Positions 8,170-16,372 of a stretch of 54,680 nucleotides of DNA are shown here, one piece after another. A program made the position numbers and the translations under genes. Within the stretch, counting starts at the first letter, position 1, and every line of letters begins with the position of its first letter. Below the pieces are notes generated by a model. It did not search any database. It worked only from the letters and a program-made list of their open reading frames with translations, and was not told the DNA's origin. This stretch comes from an uncultured Ruminococcus sp. (GTDB taxonomy: Bacteria > Bacillota > Clostridia > Oscillospirales > Acutalibacteraceae): NCBI GenBank assembly GCA_902763365.1, contig CACWRT010000004.1, forward strand, positions 1 through 54,680, given 5' to 3'.

Positions 8170-9024
8170 ATGATATTGAGGACTGATCTTGCAGTTGAAT
8201 CGCATGAGATGAGCGGAGAAGACGGGGAAGGTATAGTATTTGAAAAGGATAATATCAACGGTATGAGTGTACATCGGCTGAGGATATTTACCGAATCGGC
8301 GGCGAAAAGACTTGGAAAGCCACAGGGGAAATATGTAACTATAGATTCTCTTCCATTATCGGATAATTTCAGGGATGTACAGGAGCAGATCGAAACTATT
8401 TCAGAGGAAATATATTCCATGCTGCCCGATAAGGGAACAGTGCTCGTGATCGGAATAGGGAATACAGACATAACATCGGATGCCCTCGGACCTCTTGCGG
8501 CTCAGACTGTTATAGCTACAAGGCATATCAGGGGAGAGATCGCAAGAAGTACCGGCTTATCAATGCTTCGTCCTGCTGCTGTACTGTCCCCGGGTGTTCT
8601 GGGCAAAACGGGAATTGAAACAGGGGAAATAGTATTGTCGCTTATAAACAGCCTTGATCCTGCTGCTATAATTGCTGTTGATGCGCTTGCTTCAAAAAGC
8701 GTATCACGTCTTGGCACTACAATTCAGATAAGCGACAGCGGCATCTCTCCCGGTTCGGGTATCGGCAACAACAGACTGAAGCTGAACGAAAGAACTCTGG
8801 GTATTCCTGTTATCGGCATTGGTATCCCTACAGTTGTGGACGCATATACACTTGTAAGTGATCTTACGGGGCACAGGGCGGATTTTGATCTGAATCGTTC
8901 TCTTATGGTCACGCCAAAGGAAATCGATCTTCTTGCCGAAAGGGGAGCCAAGCTTATCGGCATGGCTATTAACTGCGCATTACAGCGTGACTATTCTTTC
9001 AACGATCTTGTCAAGCTGCTTTAA
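8170..9024 (+). CDS. gpr: Germination protease GPR
   Basis: A 284-residue aspartic-type peptidase (family A25) that degrades small acid-soluble spore proteins at germination. It starts with the RTDLAVE motif, whose Asp-Leu bond is the auto-processing site in Bacillus GPR. Other family blocks are VLVIGIGNTDITSDALGP, LSPGVLGKTGIETGEIV, AVDALASKS, QISDSGISPGSGIGN and VIGIGIPTVVDA. ATG 8170 is chosen because GGGAGG sits 8 nt before it and gives a 6-residue propeptide. An in-frame ATG at 8146 gives a 14-residue propeptide closer to Bacillus length but has no RBS. Confidence 0.93.
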   Translation: MILRTDLAVESHEMSGEDGEGIVFEKDNINGMSVHRLRIFTESAAKRLGKPQGKYVTIDSLPLSDNFRDVQEQIETISEEIYSMLPDKGTVLVIGIGNTDITSDALGPLAAQTVIATRHIRGEIARSTGLSMLRPAAVLSPGVLGKTGIETGEIVLSLINSLDPAAIIAVDALASKSVSRLGTTIQISDSGISPGSGIGNNRLKLNERTLGIPVIGIGIPTVVDAYTLVSDLTGHRADFDLNRSLMVTPKEIDLLAERGAKLIGMAINCALQRDYSFNDLVKLL

Positions 9025-9103
9025 ATTAATGACCGGCGAGCCGTTTTAACAAATAATTCCGCTTTTCGCTTTCAACATTCCGGATTTTATAACAATTCTA
9101 TAA

Positions 9104-9138
9104 TAAAAAAAGCCTTCCATAGCCGAAGCTATGGAAGG
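9104..9138 (-). terminator. Terminator of the amylase gene with a UUCG tetraloop
   Basis: An 11-bp perfect stem (CCTTCCATAGC 9113-9123, GCTATGGAAGG 9128-9138). Read on the minus strand, the loop is C(UUCG)G, a very stable tetraloop, followed by a run of T. It lies 28 nt beyond the amylase stop. Confidence 0.9.
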
Positions 9139-9165
9139 ACAAATTATAAGGGAATGACAGACATA

Positions 9166-12100
9166 TCAGAGAGCAACAACAGTAAATGCTTTTGTAGCAG
9201 TTTTGCCGGTGCTGTCTTTTACGATAGCTCTGACATCATAGGATGTGGAAGTTTTTGGTGTAAAGGTAGCTGTTGTAGCTGTACCGAAAGCTGTGCCTAT
9301 AGTAGTCCAGTTGGAAGAATCGGACCGCTTATAGTAGAAAGCATAGGTATATGGTGATGTACCGCCCTTTGCACCGCCGGTGATCTTTACAGCTGTATTG
9401 ACTGAAACAGCTTCAGAGCTGATCGTGGAGTTATTAGTCAGTGTAGTAGTTGTTGAGGATGAGGCCTCTTTTACAGTTACATTGAAGCTCTTTGTAGCAA
9501 CCTTACCTGCTCTGTCCTTGATGAGAACTCTGAAATCATAGTAGCCTGCTGCGGTGGGAATTACCTTTGCTGTAGAAGCTGTACCCCATTCTGTTCCGAG
9601 AGTCTTCCAGATAACGTTCTTTGTTCTCTTGAAGTAGAATGCGTAGGTGTAGGATGTTTTGCCGCCTGTTGCTGCGCCTGTCAGCTTGACTGCATTGCCC
9701 AGTGTGATTGTAGTGTTGTTTACAGTAGAGCTGTTCTTGAGGGTTGTAGAAGCAGCGCCTGCTTTTACTGTAAAGCCCTTCTTGCTTACTTTTGCTTTTG
9801 CGTCCTTTACTCTTACGATAACATTATAAGTACCTGCTACAGGGGGATAGAATGTAGCGGACTTTGTGCTGCCGTATGCCTCACCGAGAAGGATAAAGTC
9901 TGTATCCGTTGACTTCTTGAAGTAGAATGAATACTTATATGAGCCTGCGCCGCCTGTTGCAGCACCTGTAAGAGTTACAGGATCACAAGCGCCTACTGAT
10001 GTTGAGCTGATAGTAGTAGTATTCTGGAGTTCGGTTGAAGTCTTCTTTACTGTTACAGAGAAGGATTTGACTGCTGTCTTGCTTGCGCTGTCCTTTACAA
10101 CTGTTCTTACATCATAAGTACCCTCTGCGGTAGGTGTAAATGTAGCTGTTGTAGCTGTACCGAATGCTGTACCTATTGTTGTCCAGGAAGAAGCAGTTGA
10201 AAGCTTATAGTAGTATGCATATGTGTAGGGTGAAGTACCGCCTGCTGCCTTTGCAGTGATCTTTACAGCTGTACTCGGAGTAACGGATGTTGCGCTGATC
10301 GTAGCATTGTTTACAAGCTCTTGTGTATCGCTTCCGCCCATGTTCATAACCTCAACAGAGCTTGTCCATGTTGCGGTTGCACCTGTGCTGTCCTTTACGA
10401 TTACTTTTACATCATAAACAGTTTCTGCTTTCGGAGTAAAGGAAGCTGTTGTTGCAGTTCCGAATTCTGTGCCGATCTTGCTCCATGAAGTATTTGCAGA
10501 CTGCTTGTAATAGAAAGCATAAGTATAGGGAGATGTACCGCCTGAAGCCTTAGCTGTCAGAGTTACGCTGCTTCCAAGACTGATAAGGTCGGAATTAACG
10601 GTTGAACTGTTTGTAAGTGCCGTGGTATCTGTTACAGTTACTTTACAGGTAGCAGTTTTACCGTTGGATGTGGTTACTGTGATAGTAGCTGTACCTGCCT
10701 TAACGCCCTTGACTGTACCGTTAGAAACTGTTGCTACAGCTGTGCTGCTGGATTTCCATGTAACAGTCTTGTCGGTTGCGTTTGTAGGTGTAACCGTTGC
10801 TGTAAGAGTTGCTGTCTTGCCCTTTGCAACTGTGAGAGTTGTCTTACTCAGAGTTACCTTTGTAGGCTCAACTACGGTAACGGTTGACTTATAGGTATAG
10901 GTTACAGTAATAGTGTTTTCTGTATATTTACCCGAAGCGTTGCTGGGTGTAGAAGAAAGCTCATAGCCGTCAAATGTTTTTGCAGAGGTTGTGTATGTGT
11001 TTGTGCCGTCAGCCATGCCCTTGAGGACTTCGCTGCCAAGTGTCTTTCCGTCGGTGGAAACATACTTAACGTTTACCTTACCTGTGGGATAAACCTTGCC
11101 GCCGCTTACCCATACTTCGCCTGTTGCCTCATAACCCGGTGTACCTACGCCTGAGGGTTCCTGTGAGCCTGCGCCGTTGTTGTTGAATATGATTGTTGCG
11201 GATTCGGTATCAGGTACTTCTGCGAAATACCAGTTATCGCCTTCGGCAGTCATAGCCTTGCCGGGCCATGCGCCTGTAAACTGCTTAGCAGCGCCGCTTG
11301 ATTCATCATAAGCGTAAAGCGATACAGCAGACCAGCCGTTGCTGTTCTTATAGTGAACCTGAAGATTGGTAGGCTCTACATACTTATAGGTATAAGTAAC
11401 TGTGGTCGTACCCTTTGCAACTGTACCTGTTGCGTTAGAGGGAGTTCCGTCTACTTCATAGTTCTTTATATCGGCAGGTGAAGTAGTATAGGTTGTGCCG
11501 ACCTTTTTAGTTTCTGTTACGGACTCTGCAAGCTCTGCGCCGGAGTCGTCAACAAATTTTGTTACGACATAGCCGTAATTATTTGAGTCAAATGTGTAAT
11601 AGTAGGTTACGGAGATATCGGACTCTGTATAGCTGCCGCTTGTTTTGCCTGAAGTTGATGCTACTGTATAGCCTTCAAGTGAAAGAGCAGATGTCTGATA
11701 GCTTTCGCCTACAAGACCTGTAAGAGTTTCTGTCTTTATAGTTTTGCTTGTATCCTTGTCGATATGGGTTACGATTACCTTACCTCTCTGACCATCGGGT
11801 TCCTGGATAAGGATAGTACCGTGCGCGCCTGCGCTGAAGGATACCTTGCCGCCGCTTACAACAGCTGTTGAGCCGTCATAGAAGTTTTCGAGTGTAGTAC
11901 CGTTGCTCCATATAGCGGATACGTCAACGGATACTGTACCGGAAGCGTTGATAACAGCAGCTGTTTTATCGGATACACCGTTTTTGCTGTAGGTTCTTCC
12001 GAATGCTATGCCGGAAGTAGCGGTAAGCTGAACGTTCTGACCTGCGCCGACTGAGAGGTGGTTCTTACGGAAGTTACCTACCTTGCCCCAGTGAGCAACA

Positions 12101-13575
12101 AGGTTACTGTCGTAGCTGTCCCAGTTCATATCACTTCTCAGTGAGTGACCTGCACCGCCGTCGCCGTCGTTGGGAACACCTGAAACCAGAGGACGGTTTG
12201 TTTCATCACCGTAGTAGATCTGAACTCCGCCGGGGAGAAGGAGAAGTGCGCTTCCTAAATAGTACATATCGCTGGGTCTTGCCAGAGTTGAGTCGTGGGA
12301 AGATACATATGATAGTACATTGAAGCTGTCATCGTTATTGATTTTGCTTGCATAGCTTGCATAGGTGTTTGCTACGCTGCCGGAAGCAATAAGACCGCCG
12401 CCCTGAGTTTCGAAGTTGATCATTGAGTCAAATCCGCCCTGAGTGTAATAGCCGTCCTTGACTACGCCGTGACCCCAGCACTCACCTGTCATCCAGAAGG
12501 GAAGATCATCCATCTTCTTGTCGGGGTTGTTCTGTTTCCACTCTTTAAGAGCGGCTGTACAGGTATCCTTGAGCTGTTTCCATGAACCAAGCTCAACGTG
12601 CTTTGCTGTATCACAGCGGAAACCGTCGATACCATAGGTTCTTACCCAGTCTGCAAGCCAGCTGGATATAAAGCCTGTTACAGTATTGGAAGTACCGTAC
12701 TTTGAAGTCTTAGCTGAAAGTGTGCCTTCCTTCTGCCACTTTGTCTGGAGAAAGGTAGGAACGCCTACCTGCTTTGTCTGTTCTGTCTTGAAGTCGGGGA
12801 GACCTGTCAGAGAACTGGTGTAGTCGTCATTTCCGCCGTTGGTATAACCGGGAAGACCTGAACGTATCCAGTCCGGACCCCACCATCTGCCCCAGTCGGA
12901 TGCGCTGGAGGTATAGTCGATCATTGAGTGATACTGTGAAAGGTTGCCCGAGTTGTAAACGTTTTCCCAGCCCGAAAGCAGTGTTCCGTAATTATACTCA
13001 TTCATGTCTATCATATTATTATAACCGGCGTGGTTCATAACGATATCCATGATGATACGTATGCCGTGCTCGTGAGCGGTATCTACCAGAGTCTGGAATT
13101 CCTCTCTTGTACCGTAGTTTGCGTCAGGCTCGGTGTAGTCTGTTACATAGTATCCGTGATAGGAATAGTGAGCGAAGTTATCGCCCAGGATGTAGCCGTG
13201 GAGCTGTTCATAGGGCGCTGTCATCCAGATAGCGTTGATACCCAGATCGTCAAAGTAACCGTCATTGATTTTCTGAGTGATACCTGCAAAGTCACCGCCG
13301 TGGAATGTAGCTCTGCTGTCGCCTGCAACTGTTTTCATACGACCGTAAGCATTGTCGTTTGAAGTATCGCCGTTTTTGAAACGGTCGATAAGCAGGAAGT
13401 AGACTGTTGCGTTATCCCAGGAGAAAGTGGGCTGATCCTGTGCTACAGCAGCTTTTGCTTCAACAGGTTCGGTTGTAAGCGCTGTTGCACCTGCAAAAGC
13501 TGTTCCGCTCAGAACACAGGCAGCGGAAAGAACACCGCTGAGTGCTCTTTTGAAAAACTGTTTTTTGATTTTCAT
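9166..13575 (-). CDS. Secreted multidomain alpha-amylase (GH13, MucBP, CBM26, Big_2, five Ig-like repeats)
   Basis: A 1469-residue extracellular starch hydrolase. Order: signal peptide (1-30); GH13 catalytic domain (about 45-590) with region I DIVMNHAG, nucleophile D322 in GFRCDTAKHVE, acid E365 in GECWGHG and transition-state D428 in SSHDS; two MucBP-like domains (about 595-735); a CBM26 starch-binding domain (about 737-830, NNGWSA-type aromatic sites, WPG, FNNNG); a third MucBP (832-900); a Big_2 domain (905-983); then five repeats of 92-101 residues (984-1469) with the TYAFYYK motif, like triple-tyrosine Ig-like modules. There is no dockerin, sortase motif or SLH domain, so how it stays at the cell is unclear; the repeats or MucBP domains are candidates. 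Every active-site residue is present. The RBS is AGAAGG and the gene has its own terminator. Confidence 0.95.
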   Translation of the reverse strand: MKIKKQFFKRALSGVLSAACVLSGTAFAGATALTTEPVEAKAAVAQDQPTFSWDNATVYFLLIDRFKNGDTSNDNAYGRMKTVAGDSRATFHGGDFAGITQKINDGYFDDLGINAIWMTAPYEQLHGYILGDNFAHYSYHGYYVTDYTEPDANYGTREEFQTLVDTAHEHGIRIIMDIVMNHAGYNNMIDMNEYNYGTLLSGWENVYNSGNLSQYHSMIDYTSSASDWGRWWGPDWIRSGLPGYTNGGNDDYTSSLTGLPDFKTEQTKQVGVPTFLQTKWQKEGTLSAKTSKYGTSNTVTGFISSWLADWVRTYGIDGFRCDTAKHVELGSWKQLKDTCTAALKEWKQNNPDKKMDDLPFWMTGECWGHGVVKDGYYTQGGFDSMINFETQGGGLIASGSVANTYASYASKINNDDSFNVLSYVSSHDSTLARPSDMYYLGSALLLLPGGVQIYYGDETNRPLVSGVPNDGDGGAGHSLRSDMNWDSYDSNLVAHWGKVGNFRKNHLSVGAGQNVQLTATSGIAFGRTYSKNGVSDKTAAVINASGTVSVDVSAIWSNGTTLENFYDGSTAVVSGGKVSFSAGAHGTILIQEPDGQRGKVIVTHIDKDTSKTIKTETLTGLVGESYQTSALSLEGYTVASTSGKTSGSYTESDISVTYYYTFDSNNYGYVVTKFVDDSGAELAESVTETKKVGTTYTTSPADIKNYEVDGTPSNATGTVAKGTTTVTYTYKYVEPTNLQVHYKNSNGWSAVSLYAYDESSGAAKQFTGAWPGKAMTAEGDNWYFAEVPDTESATIIFNNNGAGSQEPSGVGTPGYEATGEVWVSGGKVYPTGKVNVKYVSTDGKTLGSEVLKGMADGTNTYTTSAKTFDGYELSSTPSNASGKYTENTITVTYTYKSTVTVVEPTKVTLSKTTLTVAKGKTATLTATVTPTNATDKTVTWKSSSTAVATVSNGTVKGVKAGTATITVTTSNGKTATCKVTVTDTTALTNSSTVNSDLISLGSSVTLTAKASGGTSPYTYAFYYKQSANTSWSKIGTEFGTATTASFTPKAETVYDVKVIVKDSTGATATWTSSVEVMNMGGSDTQELVNNATISATSVTPSTAVKITAKAAGGTSPYTYAYYYKLSTASSWTTIGTAFGTATTATFTPTAEGTYDVRTVVKDSASKTAVKSFSVTVKKTSTELQNTTTISSTSVGACDPVTLTGAATGGAGSYKYSFYFKKSTDTDFILLGEAYGSTKSATFYPPVAGTYNVIVRVKDAKAKVSKKGFTVKAGAASTTLKNSSTVNNTTITLGNAVKLTGAATGGKTSYTYAFYFKRTKNVIWKTLGTEWGTASTAKVIPTAAGYYDFRVLIKDRAGKVATKSFNVTVKEASSSTTTTLTNNSTISSEAVSVNTAVKITGGAKGGTSPYTYAFYYKRSDSSNWTTIGTAFGTATTATFTPKTSTSYDVRAIVKDSTGKTATKAFTVVAL

Positions 13576-13615
13576 TTTTTACCTTCTTTCTTAAAAATAT
13601 TGTGATCCGTACAGA

Positions 13616-13669
13616 AGATCCCCTTGATCTGACGGATATGGGTCAAAGGATATTACCCGATTCCATCCG
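13616..13669 (-). promoter_or_regulatory. Structured 5' leader of the amylase mRNA
   Basis: The 447 nt upstream of the amylase (13576-14022) hold no gene on either strand beyond the CopZ terminator. Close to the start, the minus strand folds into CGGAT/ATCCG (13665-13669 with 13633-13637) enclosing GGGT/ACCC, followed by an AGATC/GATCT hairpin (13616-13630). A 14-bp palindrome (AATGATATATCATT, 13817-13830) further up could be an operator. No clear promoter was found. No known riboswitch class is recognised. Confidence 0.35.
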
Positions 13670-13963
13670 TTTGCCCGTATTCCGACGTGATCCATTCTGT
13701 TCGGGATCTGTCAAAAAATGTAAGTACTGTGGTCTTTGAAAGCATAAGTGATGGGTAGATTTTTCTCACATTATTTACCGCCAAAAACCTTACCTTAAAT
13801 TCGGTGTACCTATACTAATGATATATCATTCGGGAAAAAAAGTAAATCGCCTTGGTGAATATTAACATTCATTTTTTACAAAAAAATAAATTTTGTTTGA
13901 AGTGACAAAAACTATATTATTGGCTTGTACAAATTGCTGAATGTTAAAATAGACAGTTTTATA

Positions 13964-14002
13964 AAAGAAAAAGCTGCGCCGATCACAGCGGATCAGCGCA
14001 GC
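13964..14002 (-). terminator. Terminator of the CopZ-like gene
   Basis: GCTGCGC/GCGCAGC stem (13973-13979 with 13996-14002), an inner GATC/GATC pairing, then TTTTTCTTTT on the minus strand, 20 nt beyond the gene. Confidence 0.8.
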
Positions 14003-14022
14003 AGAATTTGTAAAATAATATA

Positions 14023-14280
14023 TCATTTACCGAAAAGGGAGAATAGCTTTTTGTCATATGGGGTACTTTCGGATGAGATGACCTTATATCCGGATTTATC
14101 TATAACTGTTCTCAGATCTTCTTCGCTATATTCTTTTTCGGAAATAATAACTGTTTCATTTTTCTTATGTGATGACTTAACGCTCTGCACTTCGGGAAAC
14201 TCTTTTTTAACAGCTTCGTTTACATGAGTTTCGCACATAGGGCACATCATGCCTTCTACTTTAACAGTTGTTTTAAACAT
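14023..14280 (-). CDS. CopZ-like heavy-metal-binding (HMA) protein
   Basis: An 85-residue soluble HMA-domain protein. The metal site M-x-C-x-x-C reads M12-C13-P-M-C16 in the first loop, and the rest fits the beta-alpha-beta ferredoxin-like fold of copper chaperones. The C-terminal 15 residues extend slightly beyond the usual 68-72 residue domain. No copper ATPase or CsoR/CopY regulator is adjacent. GAGGAGG precedes the ATG. It is followed by its own terminator and preceded at 31 nt by the Big_2 gene on the same strand, so read-through is possible. Confidence 0.85.
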   Translation of the reverse strand: MFKTTVKVEGMMCPMCETHVNEAVKKEFPEVQSVKSSHKKNETVIISEKEYSEEDLRTVIDKSGYKVISSESTPYDKKLFSLFGK

Positions 14281-14310
14281 AGCGTTTTTTCCTCCTCGTT
14301 TAGAGATATT

Positions 14311-15408
14311 TTAATCTACAACTGTAACGATACAGGTAGCGGTTTTTCCGTTGGTACTTGTTACTGTAAGTTTAGTTTTTCCGGCACGCTTTGCGGTAAC
14401 CTTAGCGTAGGATACAGTAGCCACCTTCGGATTGCCTATGGTGCATTTTACCGATTTATCGGTAGCATTTGAAGGTGAAACAGAGGTATGAAGCTGTATG
14501 CTCTCGCCGACTTTCAGAGTAACAGCGGTTTTGCTGATATTTACTTTTGTAACTTCAACGGGCTTAGGATCTGTAACAACAACATCACACTCGGAATACT
14601 TTCCGTTAGCGCTTTTTACTACGATCTTTGTCTTGCCGGGAGCTTTTGCGGTTACTTTAGCGTAAGATACGGTTGCAACGGATGTATCAAGGGAAGAGCA
14701 TTTTACTGCCTGATCGGACGCATTTGAGGGTGAAACGGAGGTATGGAGCTGATAGCTTTCTCCCGTATGGATAGCAATAAAATGAGTGTTGATATTTACA
14801 GCGGTCACCTCTACGGGTTCGCCTACGGTAACCTGACAGGTCGAAGTAATGCCCTTGTCGCTTGTTGCGGTTATTACTGCAACGCCTGCATTATTTGCTT
14901 TAAGCTTGCCGTTTGAATCGACGCTGACTACCTTTGAGTTAGAGGATTTCCAGATGATCTTGCCGGTGCTGTTTTTGAGCTTTGCATTAAGCTTAGCTGA
15001 CTGGCCTATCTTCATTGCAAGCTTAGTCTTATCGAGGGATATTTCCTTTTCTGGCAGCTTTACATCATAGGTGAAGCTGAGCTTTTTGCCGTTATTGAAT
15101 ACAACATTCACAGTACCCTTGCCTTCGGTCACAGCGGTGATCTTACCGTCCTTGTATTTAAGTACTCCGTTATTGGAAACTGTGATCTTGTAGCTGTTGC
15201 CTGTTTTTCCCGAAATATAGGTGGGGATATCGTAGGTCTGGTTTACGGTAAGGGTGCTGCCCGAACCATTAAGAGGGAGTACGGTGCTTACCTCGGTATT
15301 GACTGTTCCGACATCTTTTGCGCTGACTGTCAGTGTGGCAGCGCCTACTGTCATAACAACAGCCATTGCCGCAGAAAGTATTCTTTTAGTTATTGAATTT
15401 TTGTTCAT
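14311..15408 (-). CDS. Secreted protein with Big_2 (bacterial Ig-like) domains
   Basis: A 365-residue protein with a signal peptide ending near VSAKD and an N-terminal domain (about 40-115) of unclear family. Three Big_2 domains follow (about 116-195, 200-280, 285-365), each with the KVGES/QLHTSVSPSNAT, KVATVSYAKVTAK and CxVTV pattern. The last two are close copies. They resemble the single Big_2 of the nearby amylase, which suggests a shared surface or polysaccharide-contact role. No anchor motif is seen, so it may be released or wall-associated. AGGAG lies 9 nt before the ATG. Confidence 0.8.
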   Translation of the reverse strand: MNKNSITKRILSAAMAVVMTVGAATLTVSAKDVGTVNTEVSTVLPLNGSGSTLTVNQTYDIPTYISGKTGNSYKITVSNNGVLKYKDGKITAVTEGKGTVNVVFNNGKKLSFTYDVKLPEKEISLDKTKLAMKIGQSAKLNAKLKNSTGKIIWKSSNSKVVSVDSNGKLKANNAGVAVITATSDKGITSTCQVTVGEPVEVTAVNINTHFIAIHTGESYQLHTSVSPSNASDQAVKCSSLDTSVATVSYAKVTAKAPGKTKIVVKSANGKYSECDVVVTDPKPVEVTKVNISKTAVTLKVGESIQLHTSVSPSNATDKSVKCTIGNPKVATVSYAKVTAKRAGKTKLTVTSTNGKTATCIVTVVD

Positions 15409-15517
15409 TATCGTTTTCTCCTTTCATTTCTGAAGTTACAGATACACATATCTGTTATTACTCAATATCATTATAGCACATTTTTTTGTTTTGTACATAT
15501 ACATCTTAAAAAAATTG

Positions 15518-15606
15518 TCCGCCGAGCCGCCGGTACCATAATGCGGGTATCGTTCCGCTCTGAACTCACCGCTCATGCTGTACTGACCGCGTATCAGGAT
15601 TTTTTA
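15518..15606 (+). repeat. Dispersed structured repeat, copy A
   Basis: Begins with GCCGAGCCGCCGG, continues through ATGCGGGTATCG, CTCTGAACTCACCGCTCATG and CCGCGTATCAGG, and ends in a T-run. The same order of blocks occurs at 54549-54645 (minus) and, diverged, at 35931-36058. It lies between a minus and a plus gene, so its T-run ends no annotated gene. Confidence 0.7.
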
Positions 15607-15773
15607 GCGACTCTTTTTTTCGATACGGACTTATCATCGTTTCCTGTGAATCCCGGAATAATTTTACCAACCGGCGTTAACTGTGACTGAAGGGGCAACT
15701 CGCTGCTCAGCAAATCTGAATGCTACAGGAATCATCGGTATCGTCATAGTAAACAAATTTATTCAAAAAAGTG

Positions 15774-15802
15774 TTGACAATTTACAGAACTTGTTGTATA
15801 AT
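15774..15802 (+). promoter_or_regulatory. Consensus promoter of the free CBM26 gene
   Basis: TTGACA (15774-15779), 17 nt, TATAAT (15797-15802). It overlaps an upstream in-frame ATG (15771), which therefore cannot be the start and points to ATG 15849. The 440-nt gap before the gene holds repeat copy A and nothing else recognised. Confidence 0.85.
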
Positions 15803-15848
15803 CGTGATAATAACGTATACGTTTTGTGAAAATGAAAAGAGAATCAAA

Positions 15849-16193
15849 ATGAAACCAAAGAAATTATTATCAATGATCGTTGCCTGTGCAATAATGCTGT
15901 CGGTTATTGTTATCCCTGCTTCGGCAGTAGGAGATAATGAAGTAACCGTGCATTATTACAACGAAAACAACTGGCAGTTACCCTATCTGTATTATTATAC
16001 GGATGGGAATACCCCTGTACAGTGGCCGGGTGTTGCCATGACTTCGGAGGGAAACGGATGGTACGGCTATACGATAAGCGGCATGAGTTCGGCACAGGTT
16101 ATTTTCAGCAATAACGGGTCGGATCAGAATCCTGCACAGAATGAACCGGGCTATTCCGTCAGCGGAGAAAAATGGTACACACTACAATTTTAA
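15849..16193 (+). CDS. Small secreted protein consisting of one CBM26 starch-binding domain
   Basis: A 114-residue protein: a Sec signal peptide (1-27, ending PASAVG) and then about 85 residues aligning end to end with the CBM26 of the amylase (VTVHYYNENNW, PVQWPGVAM, EGNGWYGYTI, VIFSNNG, NEPGYSVSGEKWY). The Trp/Tyr residues that stack on alpha-glucan are present. No catalytic domain, dockerin or anchor is seen. It would be a free extracellular starch-binding factor. CBM26 usually occurs inside larger amylases or starch-adherence proteins, so a single-domain secreted form is uncommon. The RBS is weak (AAGAGA), but the promoter is perfect. Confidence 0.88.
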   Translation: MKPKKLLSMIVACAIMLSVIVIPASAVGDNEVTVHYYNENNWQLPYLYYYTDGNTPVQWPGVAMTSEGNGWYGYTISGMSSAQVIFSNNGSDQNPAQNEPGYSVSGEKWYTLQF

Positions 16194-16265
16194 TAGACAC
16201 TCTTTTGCAATAACAGGAATTTGCGAAGATCGTATTGCAGGAGAAAACACCATGACTGTTTCTAC

Positions 16266-16358
16266 ATGGGGAAAAAAGTCTATATTGATCTCAATGATTT
16301 TTTGAGATATTCCGGTGTATATTCAGGATTGTATTTTTATCAAAGAAACAACAGATGA
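16266..16358 (+). CDS. Possible 30-residue ORF, perhaps a gene remnant
   Basis: ATG 16266 opens a 30-codon frame (MGKKVYIDLNDFLRYSGVYS...) with protein-like composition. Its stop overlaps the GAGGTGA ribosome-binding site of the next lipoprotein. Upstream codons in the same frame are open for a short way, so it may be the tail of a decayed gene. A competing 17-codon frame from ATG 16252 has a better RBS (CAGGAG). Neither is certain. Confidence 0.25.
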   Translation: MGKKVYIDLNDFLRYSGVYSGLYFYQRNNR

Positions 16359-16372
16359 GGTGACGTGAATTT

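Noticed and set aside
10622-10894. 90-codon plus-strand frame rich in Val
   Set aside because: Antisense to the Big_2 domain of the amylase; a repeat-driven open frame.
13925-14227. 100-codon plus-strand frame
   Set aside because: Overlaps the CopZ terminator and the CopZ gene in antisense; no RBS.
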